Both the position numbers and the translations under genes were made by a program. Positions 21,061-30,441 of a stretch of 64,000 nt of DNA are shown here, in pieces. Origin of the DNA: Serratia ficaria (GTDB lineage: Bacteria > Pseudomonadota > Gammaproteobacteria > Enterobacterales > Enterobacteriaceae); assembly GCF_900187015.1 (NCBI RefSeq), contig NZ_LT906479.1:3162001-3226000 (forward strand). Reading direction: 5' to 3'. The notes beneath the pieces were generated by a model. It worked only from the letters and a program-made list of their open reading frames with translations, searched no databases and was not told the origin of the DNA. Positions within the stretch are counted from its first letter, which is position 1, and each line of letters opens with the position of its first letter.

Positions 21061-24000
21061 TGCTCAGTACGTTATTCTCCATCATCACCAGCCGCCTGTT
21101 GTGGGGCTTTGCCGGCATCACCGCTCTGGCGTTCATCATCTGGATGATCGGCCCGCTGGTGGCTATCGGCGACTATCGGCCGCTGGAACCGGCACTCAAC
21201 CGCCAGATAGCCATCGGCGTAATTTATCTGATTTGGTTCCTGTGCCGCATCATTCCCCGGATCTACAGCGCCTGGTTCAATCGCCGCCTGTTGAGCAACC
21301 TGCGCGCCGCCGAGGAACCACCGGCGGAGAGCGGCAAAGCGCTGCCCAAACAGGATGAGCAGCTGGCCCAGCGCTTCGACGAAGCGGCGCAGCTGCTGAA
21401 GAAGGCGCGCTTTGCGCCGGGCCAGGGCGACAGCAAGCACCGCTGGATGACGCGCTTCAGCAGCCAGTATCTGTACCAGTTGCCGTGGTATGTGATCATC
21501 GGCGCGCCGGGCGCCGGCAAGACTACCGCTCTGGTCAACTCGGGGCTGCATTTCCCGCTGGCCGACCGCTTCGGCAAATCCGCCCTGCGCGGCGTCGGCG
21601 GCACCCGCAACTGCGACTGGTGGTTCACCAACGACGCGGTGCTGCTGGATACCGCCGGCCGCTACACCACACAGGAAAGCCAGCGTGAAGAAGACGCCGA
21701 CGAATGGAAAAGCTTCGTCAGCCTGTTGAAAAAATACCGCACCCGCCAGCCGATCAACGGCGTGATGGTAACCATCAGCGTCGCCGATTTGCTGAGCGAC
21801 AGCGCCGAAGCCCGCGCGGCGCAGGCCAGCGCACTGCGCAAGCGCCTGATTGAGCTGTACGAACAGCTGGGCATTCATTTCCCGGTGTACGTGCTGGTGA
21901 CCAAAACCGACCTGCTCAACGGCTTTATGGCCTATTTCAGCGGCTTCGACAAAGCGCAGCGCGACCAGATTTGGGGATTCACTTTCCCTTATGAGCAGTC
22001 GCGCCAGGCGGATTTCAACCTGAACGCCACCTTTGAACAACAGTACGCCCTGCTGCAACAGCGGCTGGACGCGGCGCTGCCGGATACCCTGCTGGTTGAG
22101 CACGACGCCCGACAACGCGCCGAAAGCTACCTGTTCCCGCAGGAATTCGCCGCCCTGCGCCCGCTGCTGGGCCAGTATCTGGAACAGGTGTTCGCCACCT
22201 CCAGCTTCGAAACCCGCTTCACGCCGCGCGGCATTTACTTCACCAGCGGCACCCAGGAGGGCCTGCCGTTCGACCGGGTGATGGGCGAGCTGAACCGCTA
22301 TCTGCAACTGCCGAGCGCCGGCGATCCGCAGCAGGCCAACTCGGCCTGGGACAGCGTCAACCAGCAGGCGCCGATCCCGGCGACCAAGGGGCAAAGTTTC
22401 TTCCTGAAAGACACGCTGGAAACGGTGATCTTCCAGGAGTCCGGCCTGGCGGGCAGCAACCGCTGGTGGGAATACCGCAACCGCGCCCTGCATTGGGCGG
22501 GCTACATCGCGCTGGCGCTGCTCCTGACAATCCTGGCGATTTTCTGGTTCACCAGTTACGGCAACAACAAGAGCTATCTGGCGGAGGTGGGCGCCAAGGT
22601 GCCGGGGGTAGAGCGCCAGGGCCAGAACCTCACCCAGTTGGGCAATGGCGATATGTTCTCGCTGCTGCCGTTCCTCAACAGCGTGCTGCACCTGCCGGAC
22701 AGCCAGAACTTCTCGCTGGACGATCCGCCGTTCACCTACCGCATGGGTCTGTACCGCGGCGATCAGGTCAGCGACGCCAGCAACGCGCTGTATCAGAAGG
22801 CGCTGAAGGAACTGCTGTTGCCGCAGGTGGCGCAGCAAATCGCCACCACGCTGCGCAACGACAACCGCAGCGATGCGGATTTCAGCTACGAGGCGCTGAA
22901 GGCCTATCAAATGCTGTATCTGCCAAAGCAGTACGACGGCAAATTCCTGCGCGCCTGGGTGATGCTCAACCTGCAGCGCAACCTGCCGCAGGGCAGTACG
23001 CAGAAACAGCTGCAGCAGATTGAATGGCACCTGAGCCAGCTGCTCGACGCCCAGATCCAGCCTTCGCCGTACGCCAAAGACGAACCCCTGGTGGAACAGG
23101 CGCAGGCCGCGTTGAACCGCGCCCCCCTGTCGCAACGGGTTTATGGCCGTCTGAAGCGCCTGCTGTTGAAACAGACCGACATCAAGCCGGTCAGCCTGGT
23201 CGACCTGGCCGGCCCGCAAACCGAACTGGCCTTTTCGCGCAAAAGCGGCAAGCCGGTGACCGACGGCGTGCCGGGCCTGTTTACCTCGCAGGGCTACTGG
23301 AAAGCCTTCAACGACAATATCGACCCGGTGACCGACACCCTGCGCAAAGAAGACGTCTGGGTGCTGAACAGCAAAACGCCGGAGCTGAAAAGCGCCGATC
23401 TGATCAAGACCATCCGCCAGCTGTACATGCAGGATTTCATCAGCGCCTGGGATGAGCTGCTGGGCGATATCCAGCTGGCCAATATCGGCAACCTGACCCA
23501 GCGCATCAGCAGCGCGCGCCTGTTGTCCGGCAACCCGTCGCCGATGCGCAACCTGCTGGTCAACGTCAGCAAGAATGTCACCCTGCGCGACGAAAAAAGC
23601 GATGCCGACAGCCGATCGCTGCTGGATAAAACCGGAGATCGGCTGAACCAAAACGCCAACCGCACGCTGGAGGCGCTGTTCACCAACCGCCCGGCCAACG
23701 CCGACGGCGACGTTTCCGCCCAGCCGGAACAGCTGGTGATGGCGCACTTCGCGCCGCTGCTCGAGCTGGCGCAGAGCCAGGGCGAAGGCAACAAGGCGAT
23801 CCCGTTCGACGGCGTGCTGAAGCAGGTCGATGAGCTATACAGCTATCTGACGGCGGTTCAGGGCGCCGCCAACAGCGGCATGTCGGCGCCGCCGAGCGAC
23901 ATTATCCCGCGTCTGCAGGCCGAATCCGGCCGCCTGCCGGTGCCGTTCAAACAGATGCTGCTGTCGCTGGCGATCGGCGCCAGCAGCGATACCCAGCGCA

Positions 24001-24698
24001 AGGAGATGGAGAACGTCAAGAAACGCATCAGCTTCGAGGTCGGCAGCTTTTGCCGCCAGGCGATAGCCGGGCGTTATCCGCTGGTCGCCCGGGCGCGTCA
24101 GGAAGTGACGCCGGACGATCTGGCGCGCATGTTCGCGCCTAACAGCGGGTTGATGGACAGCTTCTTCCGCGACAATTTGCAGGGCAAGGTTGACACCACT
24201 CGCGCCAACTGGCGCTTCACCCCCGGCGTAGACGGCAAAACGCTGCCGGGCGGCGAAGGGATCCTGCGCTCGTTCCAGCAGGCGCAGCGCATTCGCGACG
24301 CCTTCTTCGCCAACGGCACCGCGACGCCCTCTTACCGCGTCACCGTGCGGCCGGTGCGGATGGATAACGACATCCTCAACCTGACGCTGGATATCGACGG
24401 GCAGCTGTTCAAATACAGCCACGGCCCGCAGGTTCCGCTGGTGGTGAGCTGGCCGGGCACCCGCAACACCAACCAGGTGCATCTGCAGCTGGCGCTGGCC
24501 AACGGCACCACCGCCAGCCTGGTGACCAGCGGCCCCTGGGCGCTGAACCGCATGGTGGATATGGCGCAGTCCTCCGCCGGCAGCAGCAGCCTTGGCCGCC
24601 AGGCGACGTTTAATCTGGATGGCCACCACGTTACGCTGGAGTTCACGCCCAACAGTATCCGCAATCCATTCCAGCTGCCGGCATTCTCCTGCCCGTAG
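21060..24698 (+). CDS. tssM: T6SS inner-membrane protein TssM (IcmF)
   Basis: 1212 residues. Two N-terminal membrane helices (within about 5-65), a cytoplasmic NTPase-like domain with Walker A GAPGAGKTT near 150 and DTAGRY near 200, a third membrane helix near 480-497, then a large periplasmic domain whose C-terminal beta region (about 1080-1200) contacts TssJ. The intact Walker A suggests nucleotide binding. It is coupled to tssL through TAATG. Confidence 0.96.
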   Translation: MLSTLFSIITSRLLWGFAGITALAFIIWMIGPLVAIGDYRPLEPALNRQIAIGVIYLIWFLCRIIPRIYSAWFNRRLLSNLRAAEEPPAESGKALPKQDEQLAQRFDEAAQLLKKARFAPGQGDSKHRWMTRFSSQYLYQLPWYVIIGAPGAGKTTALVNSGLHFPLADRFGKSALRGVGGTRNCDWWFTNDAVLLDTAGRYTTQESQREEDADEWKSFVSLLKKYRTRQPINGVMVTISVADLLSDSAEARAAQASALRKRLIELYEQLGIHFPVYVLVTKTDLLNGFMAYFSGFDKAQRDQIWGFTFPYEQSRQADFNLNATFEQQYALLQQRLDAALPDTLLVEHDARQRAESYLFPQEFAALRPLLGQYLEQVFATSSFETRFTPRGIYFTSGTQEGLPFDRVMGELNRYLQLPSAGDPQQANSAWDSVNQQAPIPATKGQSFFLKDTLETVIFQESGLAGSNRWWEYRNRALHWAGYIALALLLTILAIFWFTSYGNNKSYLAEVGAKVPGVERQGQNLTQLGNGDMFSLLPFLNSVLHLPDSQNFSLDDPPFTYRMGLYRGDQVSDASNALYQKALKELLLPQVAQQIATTLRNDNRSDADFSYEALKAYQMLYLPKQYDGKFLRAWVMLNLQRNLPQGSTQKQLQQIEWHLSQLLDAQIQPSPYAKDEPLVEQAQAALNRAPLSQRVYGRLKRLLLKQTDIKPVSLVDLAGPQTELAFSRKSGKPVTDGVPGLFTSQGYWKAFNDNIDPVTDTLRKEDVWVLNSKTPELKSADLIKTIRQLYMQDFISAWDELLGDIQLANIGNLTQRISSARLLSGNPSPMRNLLVNVSKNVTLRDEKSDADSRSLLDKTGDRLNQNANRTLEALFTNRPANADGDVSAQPEQLVMAHFAPLLELAQSQGEGNKAIPFDGVLKQVDELYSYLTAVQGAANSGMSAPPSDIIPRLQAESGRLPVPFKQMLLSLAIGASSDTQRKEMENVKKRISFEVGSFCRQAIAGRYPLVARARQEVTPDDLARMFAPNSGLMDSFFRDNLQGKVDTTRANWRFTPGVDGKTLPGGEGILRSFQQAQRIRDAFFANGTATPSYRVTVRPVRMDNDILNLTLDIDGQLFKYSHGPQVPLVVSWPGTRNTNQVHLQLALANGTTASLVTSGPWALNRMVDMAQSSAGSSSLGRQATFNLDGHHVTLEFTPNSIRNPFQLPAFSCP

Positions 24699-24716
24699 CC
24701 CCGAAAGGACAAGATG

Positions 24717-25436
24717 ATGAGCAACGACCTGAGCCCGACCGCGAGCATTGGCTGGTATGGCAAGATCCCTTCCGCCGGCGATTTTTTGCAGCGCCGCCTG
24801 CCCGACCTGGTGGTCAATAACTGGGCCCACTGGTTTCATAACGGGCTGGTCAATCTGCAGCGCGACCAGCCGGGGCCGCATGGGCACCCTTTCAGCAATG
24901 CGCCGGTGTGGAACTTCGTCATTCCCGCCACGCTCGGCAGCCAGTATGTGCAGATGGGCTGCCTGCTGCCGGCCCGCGATCGGGTGGGACGCCTCTACCC
25001 GATCTGCGCCCTGCGCCTGTTCAGCCAGGACGACTGGCGCCCGCAACAGCTCAACATGGCGGCGGAATGGTACAACCAGCTCGGCTATCGGCTGCTGAAC
25101 GGCGTGCGCAACGGGTTTTCCGCCGATCAGATCGACCGCTCGCTGTTGCAAATTCCGGCGTTGCCCAGCCCGCCGGCGGAGGCCGACTCCGAGATCTTGT
25201 CGATCATCGGCTTCCAGCATCCGGACGTGCCGGGCCTCGGCTGGCAACAGGCCGCCGACTGCTTCGATCCGGCGCAGTACGCCAGTTTCTGGTGGACCAA
25301 TCAGGCCGACGGGCATCCGCTCTATACCCACGTGCACAGCGGCAACCTGACGGTGCAGCTGTTTGCGCTGTTGTTCGAACCCAATGGCTGGACGCGCACC
25401 GGCCGCAGCGGCCAGTACCCGCAAATGTTTGATTAA
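24717..25436 (+). CDS. tagF: T6SS post-translational regulator TagF
   Basis: 239 residues (ATG at 24717; an adjacent ATG at 24714). The N-terminal DUF2094 domain starts SIGWYGKIPSAGDFLQRRLPDLVVNNWAHW (two short stretches of that motif) and later carries PARDRVGRLYPI. TagF restrains T6SS activation in Pseudomonas and Serratia, acting through Fha independently of the kinase. Here it stands alone and is not fused to PppA, as it is in some species; pppA lies separately at 34861. Confidence 0.92.
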   Translation: MSNDLSPTASIGWYGKIPSAGDFLQRRLPDLVVNNWAHWFHNGLVNLQRDQPGPHGHPFSNAPVWNFVIPATLGSQYVQMGCLLPARDRVGRLYPICALRLFSQDDWRPQQLNMAAEWYNQLGYRLLNGVRNGFSADQIDRSLLQIPALPSPPAEADSEILSIIGFQHPDVPGLGWQQAADCFDPAQYASFWWTNQADGHPLYTHVHSGNLTVQLFALLFEPNGWTRTGRSGQYPQMFD

Positions 25437-25458
25437 CCCGGTCTGTTAAGGAAATTTT

Positions 25459-26487
25459 ATGGCTATCGACACCCTGCTGGCCCCGGTTGACGCGGAGAAT
25501 CCCTGCGGCGACAACCTGGAATATGACGCCGACTTTCTGGCGATGGAGCAGGCCGCCACCGGCAAGACCGAACAGCAGTTCGGCAGCACCATCATCCCGG
25601 CGGAGGCGCCGGACTGGATGCAGGTGGAACGCCTCGCCACCGCCCTGCTGGCGCGCACCAAGGATCTGCGGGTCATGCTGTATCTCACCCGGGCCTGGAC
25701 GCAGCTGCGCGGTCTGCAAGGCTATGCCGACGGCCTGGCGCTGATCCACCAGGCGCTGGAGCGCTACTGGGATACGCTGCTGCCGCTGCTCGAGTTCGAC
25801 GGCGAAGCGGATCCGCTGTTTCGCATCAACGTGCTGGCCGACCTGGGCGACAAGGCCGCGCTGGCCGCCAGCGTGCGCGCCGCGCCGCTGTTGAAAGGCG
25901 CCGCCGGTGAAATATCGCTGCGCGACGCCGGCGCGCTGCTCGACGGCAGCAAGCTGGAGTGCGCCAACTTTCCCGGCGGCCGGGCGCGCCTGCAGGATGA
26001 GCTGTCGCAGGCGGATCGTTCCGAAGGGCTGCTGGTCACGCGCATCGACGAAACGCTGAACGCCATCCGCGCGGTGGTCAGCCGCCACCTGGGCGAGAGC
26101 GCGCTGCCGGAGATGAACGGCCTGACCAAAGTATTCACCCTGATCGCGCAGTATTGCCACAGCGACGCGCCGGCTCCCGACGCCGGTGCGGAACAGCCCG
26201 AGCAGGCCGGCCTCCCGCCGACGAGCGCGGCGGCTCCCCAGGCCGCCGCGGCGCTCAACTGGCGCAGCGCGCAGATCCAATCGCGCGACGACGCCCAGCT
26301 GATGCTGGACAAGGTAAAGAACTATTTTCGTCTTCATGAGCCAAGCCACCCGGCGCCGCTGATGATCGATCGGGTACAGCGGCTGATCGCGCTGGACTTT
26401 ATGCAAATCGTCCGCGATTTGGCGCCCGATGGTCTCAACCAACTGGAGACCATTCTCGGTCGCCCCGACAACGAGGAGAACAGCTAG
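25459..26487 (+). CDS. tssA: T6SS sheath-assembly protein TssA
   Basis: 342 residues. The N-terminal ImpA domain contains LLAPVDAENPCGDNLEYDADF and MLYLTRAWTQLRGLQGYADGL. The Ala/Pro-rich linker (about 230-265) is followed by a short C-terminal domain ending in PSHPAPLMIDRVQRLI and FMQIVRDLAPDGLNQLE, the common ending of short TssA proteins. TssA primes the baseplate and sheath polymerisation. A 22-bp gap with AAGGAAA separates it from tagF. Confidence 0.93.
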   Translation: MAIDTLLAPVDAENPCGDNLEYDADFLAMEQAATGKTEQQFGSTIIPAEAPDWMQVERLATALLARTKDLRVMLYLTRAWTQLRGLQGYADGLALIHQALERYWDTLLPLLEFDGEADPLFRINVLADLGDKAALAASVRAAPLLKGAAGEISLRDAGALLDGSKLECANFPGGRARLQDELSQADRSEGLLVTRIDETLNAIRAVVSRHLGESALPEMNGLTKVFTLIAQYCHSDAPAPDAGAEQPEQAGLPPTSAAAPQAAAALNWRSAQIQSRDDAQLMLDKVKNYFRLHEPSHPAPLMIDRVQRLIALDFMQIVRDLAPDGLNQLETILGRPDNEENS

Positions 26488-26612
26488 CCGCCTACCCTTC
26501 GGTTCTCTTTACGACACCCATAACGTCTGCTCACCTGCGCAGGCCAGCATTTGAACCTGACTCTCCAAGCCGGATGAGGCGCGTTCCCAATCGCCACAAG
26601 ATGGAGTAAATC

Positions 26613-27149
26613 ATGCCAAACTCGAAATCCCGCAGCGGGCAGAAATTCATCGCCCGCAACCGCGCGCCGCGCGTACAGATTGAATACGATGTCGAAATTT
26701 ATGGCGCAGAGCGCAAAATCCAGCTGCCGTTCGTGATGGGCGTGATGGCGGACCTGGTGGGGAAAGCGGTTGATCCGCTGCCAAGCGTCGACGAGCGTAA
26801 ATTCATGGAGATCGACATCGATAACTTCGACGAGCGCATGAAATCGCTGAAGCCGCGCGTCGCCTATCAGGTCGACAACACCCTGACCGGTGAAGGCAAG
26901 CTGAATATCGACCTGACGTTCGAGAGCATGGAAGACTTTTCCCCCGCCGCCATCGCCCGCAAGGTCGACGCGCTGGACAACCTGCTGGACGCACGCACGC
27001 AGCTTTCCAACCTGCTGTCTTATATGGACGGTAAAAACGGCGCCGAAGAGCTGATCTCCAAGATCCTGCAAAACCCGACGCTGCTGCAATCCCTGACCGA
27101 TGCGCCTAAGCCGGCGGCAAAGGACGACAACAACGAGCGTGAGGATTAA
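26613..27149 (+). CDS. tssB: T6SS sheath small subunit TssB (VipA)
   Basis: 178 residues. SKSRSGQKFIARNRAPRVQI, VMGVMADLVGKA, FMEIDIDNFDERMKSLKP and the C-terminal ELISKILQNPTLLQSL are standard TssB elements. It forms the contractile sheath with TssC. It is preceded by a 125-bp gap, which could hold a promoter, and ends 3 bp before the tssC ATG. Confidence 0.97.
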   Translation: MPNSKSRSGQKFIARNRAPRVQIEYDVEIYGAERKIQLPFVMGVMADLVGKAVDPLPSVDERKFMEIDIDNFDERMKSLKPRVAYQVDNTLTGEGKLNIDLTFESMEDFSPAAIARKVDALDNLLDARTQLSNLLSYMDGKNGAEELISKILQNPTLLQSLTDAPKPAAKDDNNERED

Positions 27150-27152
27150 TTG

Positions 27153-28658
27153 ATGAGCAACTCGCCTCAGCAACAAAAAGCGTTGCAGACCACCGAGACC
27201 TTCTCCAGCGATGAATTCAGCGCGCTGCTGAACAAAGAGTTTCGTCCAAAAACCGATCAGGCCAAGGAAGCGGTCGAAAACGCGGTAAAAACCCTGGCGC
27301 AGCAAGCGCTGGAAAACACCGTTACCGTTTCCTCCGACGCCTACCGCACCATCCAGGCGCTGATTGCCGAAATCGACGAGAAGCTGTCGCAGCAGATTAA
27401 CCAGATCATCCACCACGACGAGTTCCAGAAGCTGGAAGGCGCCTGGCATGGCCTGCACTACCTGGTCAACAACTCCGAAACCGACGAAATGCTGAAGATC
27501 CGCTTTATGAGCATTTCCAAGAAGGAGCTGGGCCGCACGCTGAAACGTCACAAGGGCGTGGGCTGGGATCAGAGCCCTATCTTCAAGAAGGTGTACGAAG
27601 AAGAATACGGCCAGTTCGGCGGCGAACCCTTCGGCTGCCTGGTGGGCGACTATTACTTCGATCACAGCCCGCAGGACGTAGAGCTGCTGGGTGAGATGGC
27701 TAAAATCGGCGCCGCTTCCCACTGCCCATTCATCGCCGGCACCGCGCCGAGCGTGATGCAGATGGAGTCCTGGCAGGAGCTGTCCAACCCGCGCGATCTG
27801 ACCAAGATCTTCCAGAACACCGAATACGCCGCCTGGCGCAGCCTGCGCGAATCGGAAGACGCGCGCTATCTGGGCCTGGTGATGCCGCGCTTCCTGGCGC
27901 GCCTGCCGTACGGCATCCGCACCAACCCGGTGGACGAGTTTGACTTCGAGGAAGAAACCGACGGCGCGACCCACGGCAACTACACCTGGACCAACGCCGC
28001 CTACGCCATGGCCGCCAACATCAACCGCTCGTTCAAAGAGTTCGGCTGGTGCACCGCGATCCGCGGGGTGGAATCCGGCGGTGCGGTGGAAAACCTGCCG
28101 TGTCACACCTTCCCAAGCGACGACGGCGGCGTGGACATGAAGTGCCCAACCGAGATCGCCATCAGCGACCGCCGCGAAGCCGAGCTGGCCAAAAACGGCT
28201 TTATGCCGTTGATCCACCGCAAAAACTCCGACTTTGCCGCCTTTATCGGCGCCCAGTCGCTGCAGAAGCCGGCGGAATACTACGATGCCGACGCCTCCGC
28301 CAACGCCCAGCTTTCCGCTCGCCTGCCGTACCTGTTCGCCTGCTGCCGCTTCGCGCACTATCTGAAGTGCATCGTGCGCGACAAGATCGGCTCCTTCCGC
28401 GAACGCGACGACATGGAGCGCTGGCTGAACGACTGGATCATGAACTACGTGGATGGCGATCCGGCCAACTCCTCGCAGGAAACCAAGTCGCGCAAACCGC
28501 TGGCCGCGGCGGAAGTGCAGGTCGAAGAGATCGAAGACAACCCGGGCTACTACAGCGCCAAGTTCTTCCTTCGCCCGCACTACCAGCTGGAAGGCCTGAC
28601 CGTTTCCCTGCGCCTGGTGTCGAAGCTGCCTTCGCTGAAGCAGAACGACGCGTCCTGA
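27153..28658 (+). CDS. tssC: T6SS sheath large subunit TssC (VipB)
   Basis: 501 residues (ATG at 27153). WHGLHYLVNNSETDEMLKIR, PFIAGTAPSVMQM, ARLPYG, CRFAHYLKCIVRDKIGSF and RPHYQLEGLTVSLRLVSKLP are diagnostic of TssC. It forms the sheath shell with TssB and offers the N-terminal helix recognised by ClpV after contraction. It is followed by a hairpin and a 291-bp gap before hcp. Confidence 0.97.
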   Translation: MSNSPQQQKALQTTETFSSDEFSALLNKEFRPKTDQAKEAVENAVKTLAQQALENTVTVSSDAYRTIQALIAEIDEKLSQQINQIIHHDEFQKLEGAWHGLHYLVNNSETDEMLKIRFMSISKKELGRTLKRHKGVGWDQSPIFKKVYEEEYGQFGGEPFGCLVGDYYFDHSPQDVELLGEMAKIGAASHCPFIAGTAPSVMQMESWQELSNPRDLTKIFQNTEYAAWRSLRESEDARYLGLVMPRFLARLPYGIRTNPVDEFDFEEETDGATHGNYTWTNAAYAMAANINRSFKEFGWCTAIRGVESGGAVENLPCHTFPSDDGGVDMKCPTEIAISDRREAELAKNGFMPLIHRKNSDFAAFIGAQSLQKPAEYYDADASANAQLSARLPYLFACCRFAHYLKCIVRDKIGSFRERDDMERWLNDWIMNYVDGDPANSSQETKSRKPLAAAEVQVEEIEDNPGYYSAKFFLRPHYQLEGLTVSLRLVSKLPSLKQNDAS

Positions 28659-28669
28659 TGTGCTGAAAG

Positions 28670-28694
28670 TCAGGCCGCGATCGGGCGGCCTGAC
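28670..28694 (+). terminator. Hairpin after tssC
   Basis: Inverted repeat GTCAGGCCGC / GCGGCCTGAC (perfect 10-bp arms, short loop) 12 bp after the tssC stop. The following bases are CGGCATCCGTCTT, with only a weak T-run, so partial termination or mRNA protection is more likely than a full stop. Confidence 0.5.
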
Positions 28695-28799
28695 CGGCAT
28701 CCGTCTTAATTGCAAGAAGTTTGGTTTTGGGCGTTGGATTAGCGGCCACAACCATCGAATTGGGTTTCTTATTCAATGAAATAAGAGCCCGGTAATTAA

Positions 28800-28817
28800 T
28801 ACCGATAGCTTTCGGTA
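28800..28817. promoter_or_regulatory. Inverted repeat upstream of hcp (possible operator)
   Basis: TACCGA-N6-TCGGTA, perfect 6-bp arms, about 130 bp ahead of the hcp start, in an AT-rich region unlike the flanking genes. No regulator is assigned. Confidence 0.35.
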
Positions 28818-28849
28818 TTTCATAAGGTGCATGGCACAAGGATATAAAA

Positions 28850-28865
28850 TGGTAATGCATTACCA
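28850..28865. promoter_or_regulatory. 16-bp perfect palindrome upstream of hcp
   Basis: TGGTAATGCATTACCA is a perfect palindrome 84 bp before the hcp ATG. Position and symmetry suggest a dimeric regulator site. Together with the repeat at 28800-28817 and the terminators on both sides it points to separate control of hcp. Confidence 0.4.
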
Positions 28866-28949
28866 CATTGCAATTCCTGCTGCTATTACCTGAATTTTTC
28901 AACGCAACGTTAATACTACTGTTAACCCTTAATAAAGAGTGAAGAAACT

Positions 28950-29432
28950 ATGGCTATTGATATGTTCCTGAAAGTTGAAGGTGCCAGCGGCGAATCTAAA
29001 GATTCGAATCACAAGGGCTGGACCGACATTACTTCTTTCTCCTGGGGCGCTTCTCAACCGGGCAACATGGGTGTAGGCGGCGGCGGCGGCGCCGGCAAGG
29101 TGTGCTTTAACGACCTGCATGTGAATGCGCTGGTCGACAAGTCAACTCCTGCACTGCTGAAACACTGTTCCAGCGGCAAACACCTGACCAAGATTGAGCT
29201 GTCGGTCTGCAAGGCCGGCGGTACTCAGGTTGAGTACGTCAAAATTACTCTGGACGACGTGCTGGTCACCGCGGTGCAGTACACCGGTGCCGGCGGCGAA
29301 GACACCGTAGGCGTTACCTACTCCTTCCAGGCGGCTAAAGTCAAGCAGCAATACTGGGAGCAGAGCGATAAAGGCGGTAAAGGCGCAGAAAGCAGCGCAG
29401 GTTGGAATATCAAGGAAAACCGCGAAGCTTAA
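28950..29432 (+). CDS. hcp: T6SS tube protein Hcp
   Basis: 160 residues. MAIDMFLKVEGASGESKDS, WTDITSFSWGASQPG, LHVNALVDKSTPALLKHCSSGKH and VTYSFQAAKVKQQYWEQ (short stretches) are standard Hcp motifs. Hexameric rings stack into the expelled tube and also chaperone small effectors such as Tae4 in the lumen. It has its own AT-rich upstream region (AAAGAGTGAAG before the ATG) and a strong terminator after it, consistent with the high expression expected for Hcp. Confidence 0.98.
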   Translation: MAIDMFLKVEGASGESKDSNHKGWTDITSFSWGASQPGNMGVGGGGGAGKVCFNDLHVNALVDKSTPALLKHCSSGKHLTKIELSVCKAGGTQVEYVKITLDDVLVTAVQYTGAGGEDTVGVTYSFQAAKVKQQYWEQSDKGGKGAESSAGWNIKENREA

Positions 29433-29440
29433 TTTGTATG

Positions 29441-29466
29441 CCCCCCGGTTGCAACCGGGGGGTTTA
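29441..29466 (+). terminator. Intrinsic terminator after hcp
   Basis: CCCCCCGGTT-GC-AACCGGGGGG followed by TTTAAT, starting 8 bp after the hcp stop: the strongest hairpin in the locus. It should limit transcription into the effector island and leave hcp as the abundant transcript. Confidence 0.85.
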
Positions 29467-29482
29467 ATATAGGGAAATAACA

Positions 29483-29986
29483 ATGAATAATAACCGCCCC
29501 ATTTTTTCAGCCGCATGGACTGCAAGCACTAAAATATATAACGCGCAATATTCAGCTCAGAATGTTGCCAAAATTATCGGCGGGCGTGTAGCCATGAATA
29601 TTGCGCCTAATGGAAAGTGGGAAAACACCTGCGCTGTACGTATGAGCTACATCTTGAATAAATCCGGTTTTCCCATTCCTTATGTAAAAGATCAGACCGT
29701 ATCAGGTGCAGATCGTCAGTGGTATTTTTTTAGAGTTAAAGATCTTATCGCTTATTTGACAAAGATCTGGGGCAAACCCGACCTTCGAGTCAAGTTCCCT
29801 CCTCCAGGTGGTGGTGAATTAGCCGGAAAGAAAGGGATAATATTGTTTGAAATTGCAGGTTGGAGTGATGCAGGAGGACATGCTACGCTCTGGAATGGGA
29901 ACGGCGATTGTTATGATCATTGTTATTTCAATGAACCAGAAGCTCGCTATACAACAAATTACGCTAACTTTTGGTTATTGAGATGA
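29483..29986 (+). CDS. tae4: T6SS peptidoglycan amidase effector, Tae4 family
   Basis: 167 residues, no signal peptide. It is an NlpC/P60-like cysteine peptidase: catalytic Cys50 in ENTCAVRMSY, His133 in GGHATLW, and Cys143/Cys147 placed like the family's disulfide pair. Tae4 enzymes (Ssp1/Ssp2 in S. marcescens) cut the D-Glu to mDAP bond in the periplasm of target cells after Hcp-dependent delivery. Its location just after hcp and its 4-bp ATGA overlap with a Tai4-type gene support this. Base composition is lower in GC than the structural genes. Confidence 0.93.
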   Translation: MNNNRPIFSAAWTASTKIYNAQYSAQNVAKIIGGRVAMNIAPNGKWENTCAVRMSYILNKSGFPIPYVKDQTVSGADRQWYFFRVKDLIAYLTKIWGKPDLRVKFPPPGGGELAGKKGIILFEIAGWSDAGGHATLWNGNGDCYDHCYFNEPEARYTTNYANFWLLR

Positions 29987-30441
29987 AAAAAATTCTTATC
30001 TCCTTTTTTTGTATATATGCCACTTGCGCTATAGCACAGAAAAATCAAGAAACACCTATTGAAAAGTGGCCGCCGCAAGCGGCGTACCGAAACTATTTGC
30101 AAAACTACAAGGATATTGCTCTAACCTACTGCATTTCCGTCGCTTATAAGACATCACCAGAGGCCAGCAAAGATGCAATTGCCTCATCGAATGGAATCGA
30201 TGCCTGGTCATACTATGCAATTCGTGATGAAGAATCCCCTATCATCGCGCTGACAAAACGGTACTTACAACAGAATTACAATGCAAAAGATGGTAAAAGC
30301 CGCTTAGACTTAATGAAGTGCATGGATATGTACCATAGTGAAGATCTTGACAAACTTGCGAAAGACTATGTACAGCGCCCTAATGATAATTGGGTGAAAG
30401 ACAATCCGGATAGAGTAAATAGAAAAACCCATGAGAAATAG
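29983..30441 (+). CDS. tai4: Tai4-family periplasmic immunity protein (Rap-type)
   Basis: 152 residues from the ATG at 29983, which overlaps the toxin stop by 4 bp. Signal peptide MKKILISFFCIYATCAIA, then the Tai4 pattern: YLQNYKDIALTYCISVAY, A-x-ASSNGIDAWSYY and LMKCMDMYHSEDL, with two cysteines likely in a disulfide. It would bind and block the Tae4 active site in the producer's periplasm. The length is slightly greater than usual because of a charged tail after the last helix. Confidence 0.88.
   Translation: MKKILISFFCIYATCAIAQKNQETPIEKWPPQAAYRNYLQNYKDIALTYCISVAYKTSPEASKDAIASSNGIDAWSYYAIRDEESPIIALTKRYLQQNYNAKDGKSRLDLMKCMDMYHSEDLDKLAKDYVQRPNDNWVKDNPDRVNRKTHEK

Noticed and set aside
18415..25424. 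Very long minus-strand open frames opposite tssK-tssM-tagF
   Set aside because: They lie opposite well-identified genes, are rich in His, Gln, Arg and Gly, and arise from GC-biased codon use in the true frame.
28801..28860. TGGCAC element upstream of hcp as a sigma-54 -24 box
   Set aside because: No TTGC-type -12 element follows at the required distance.
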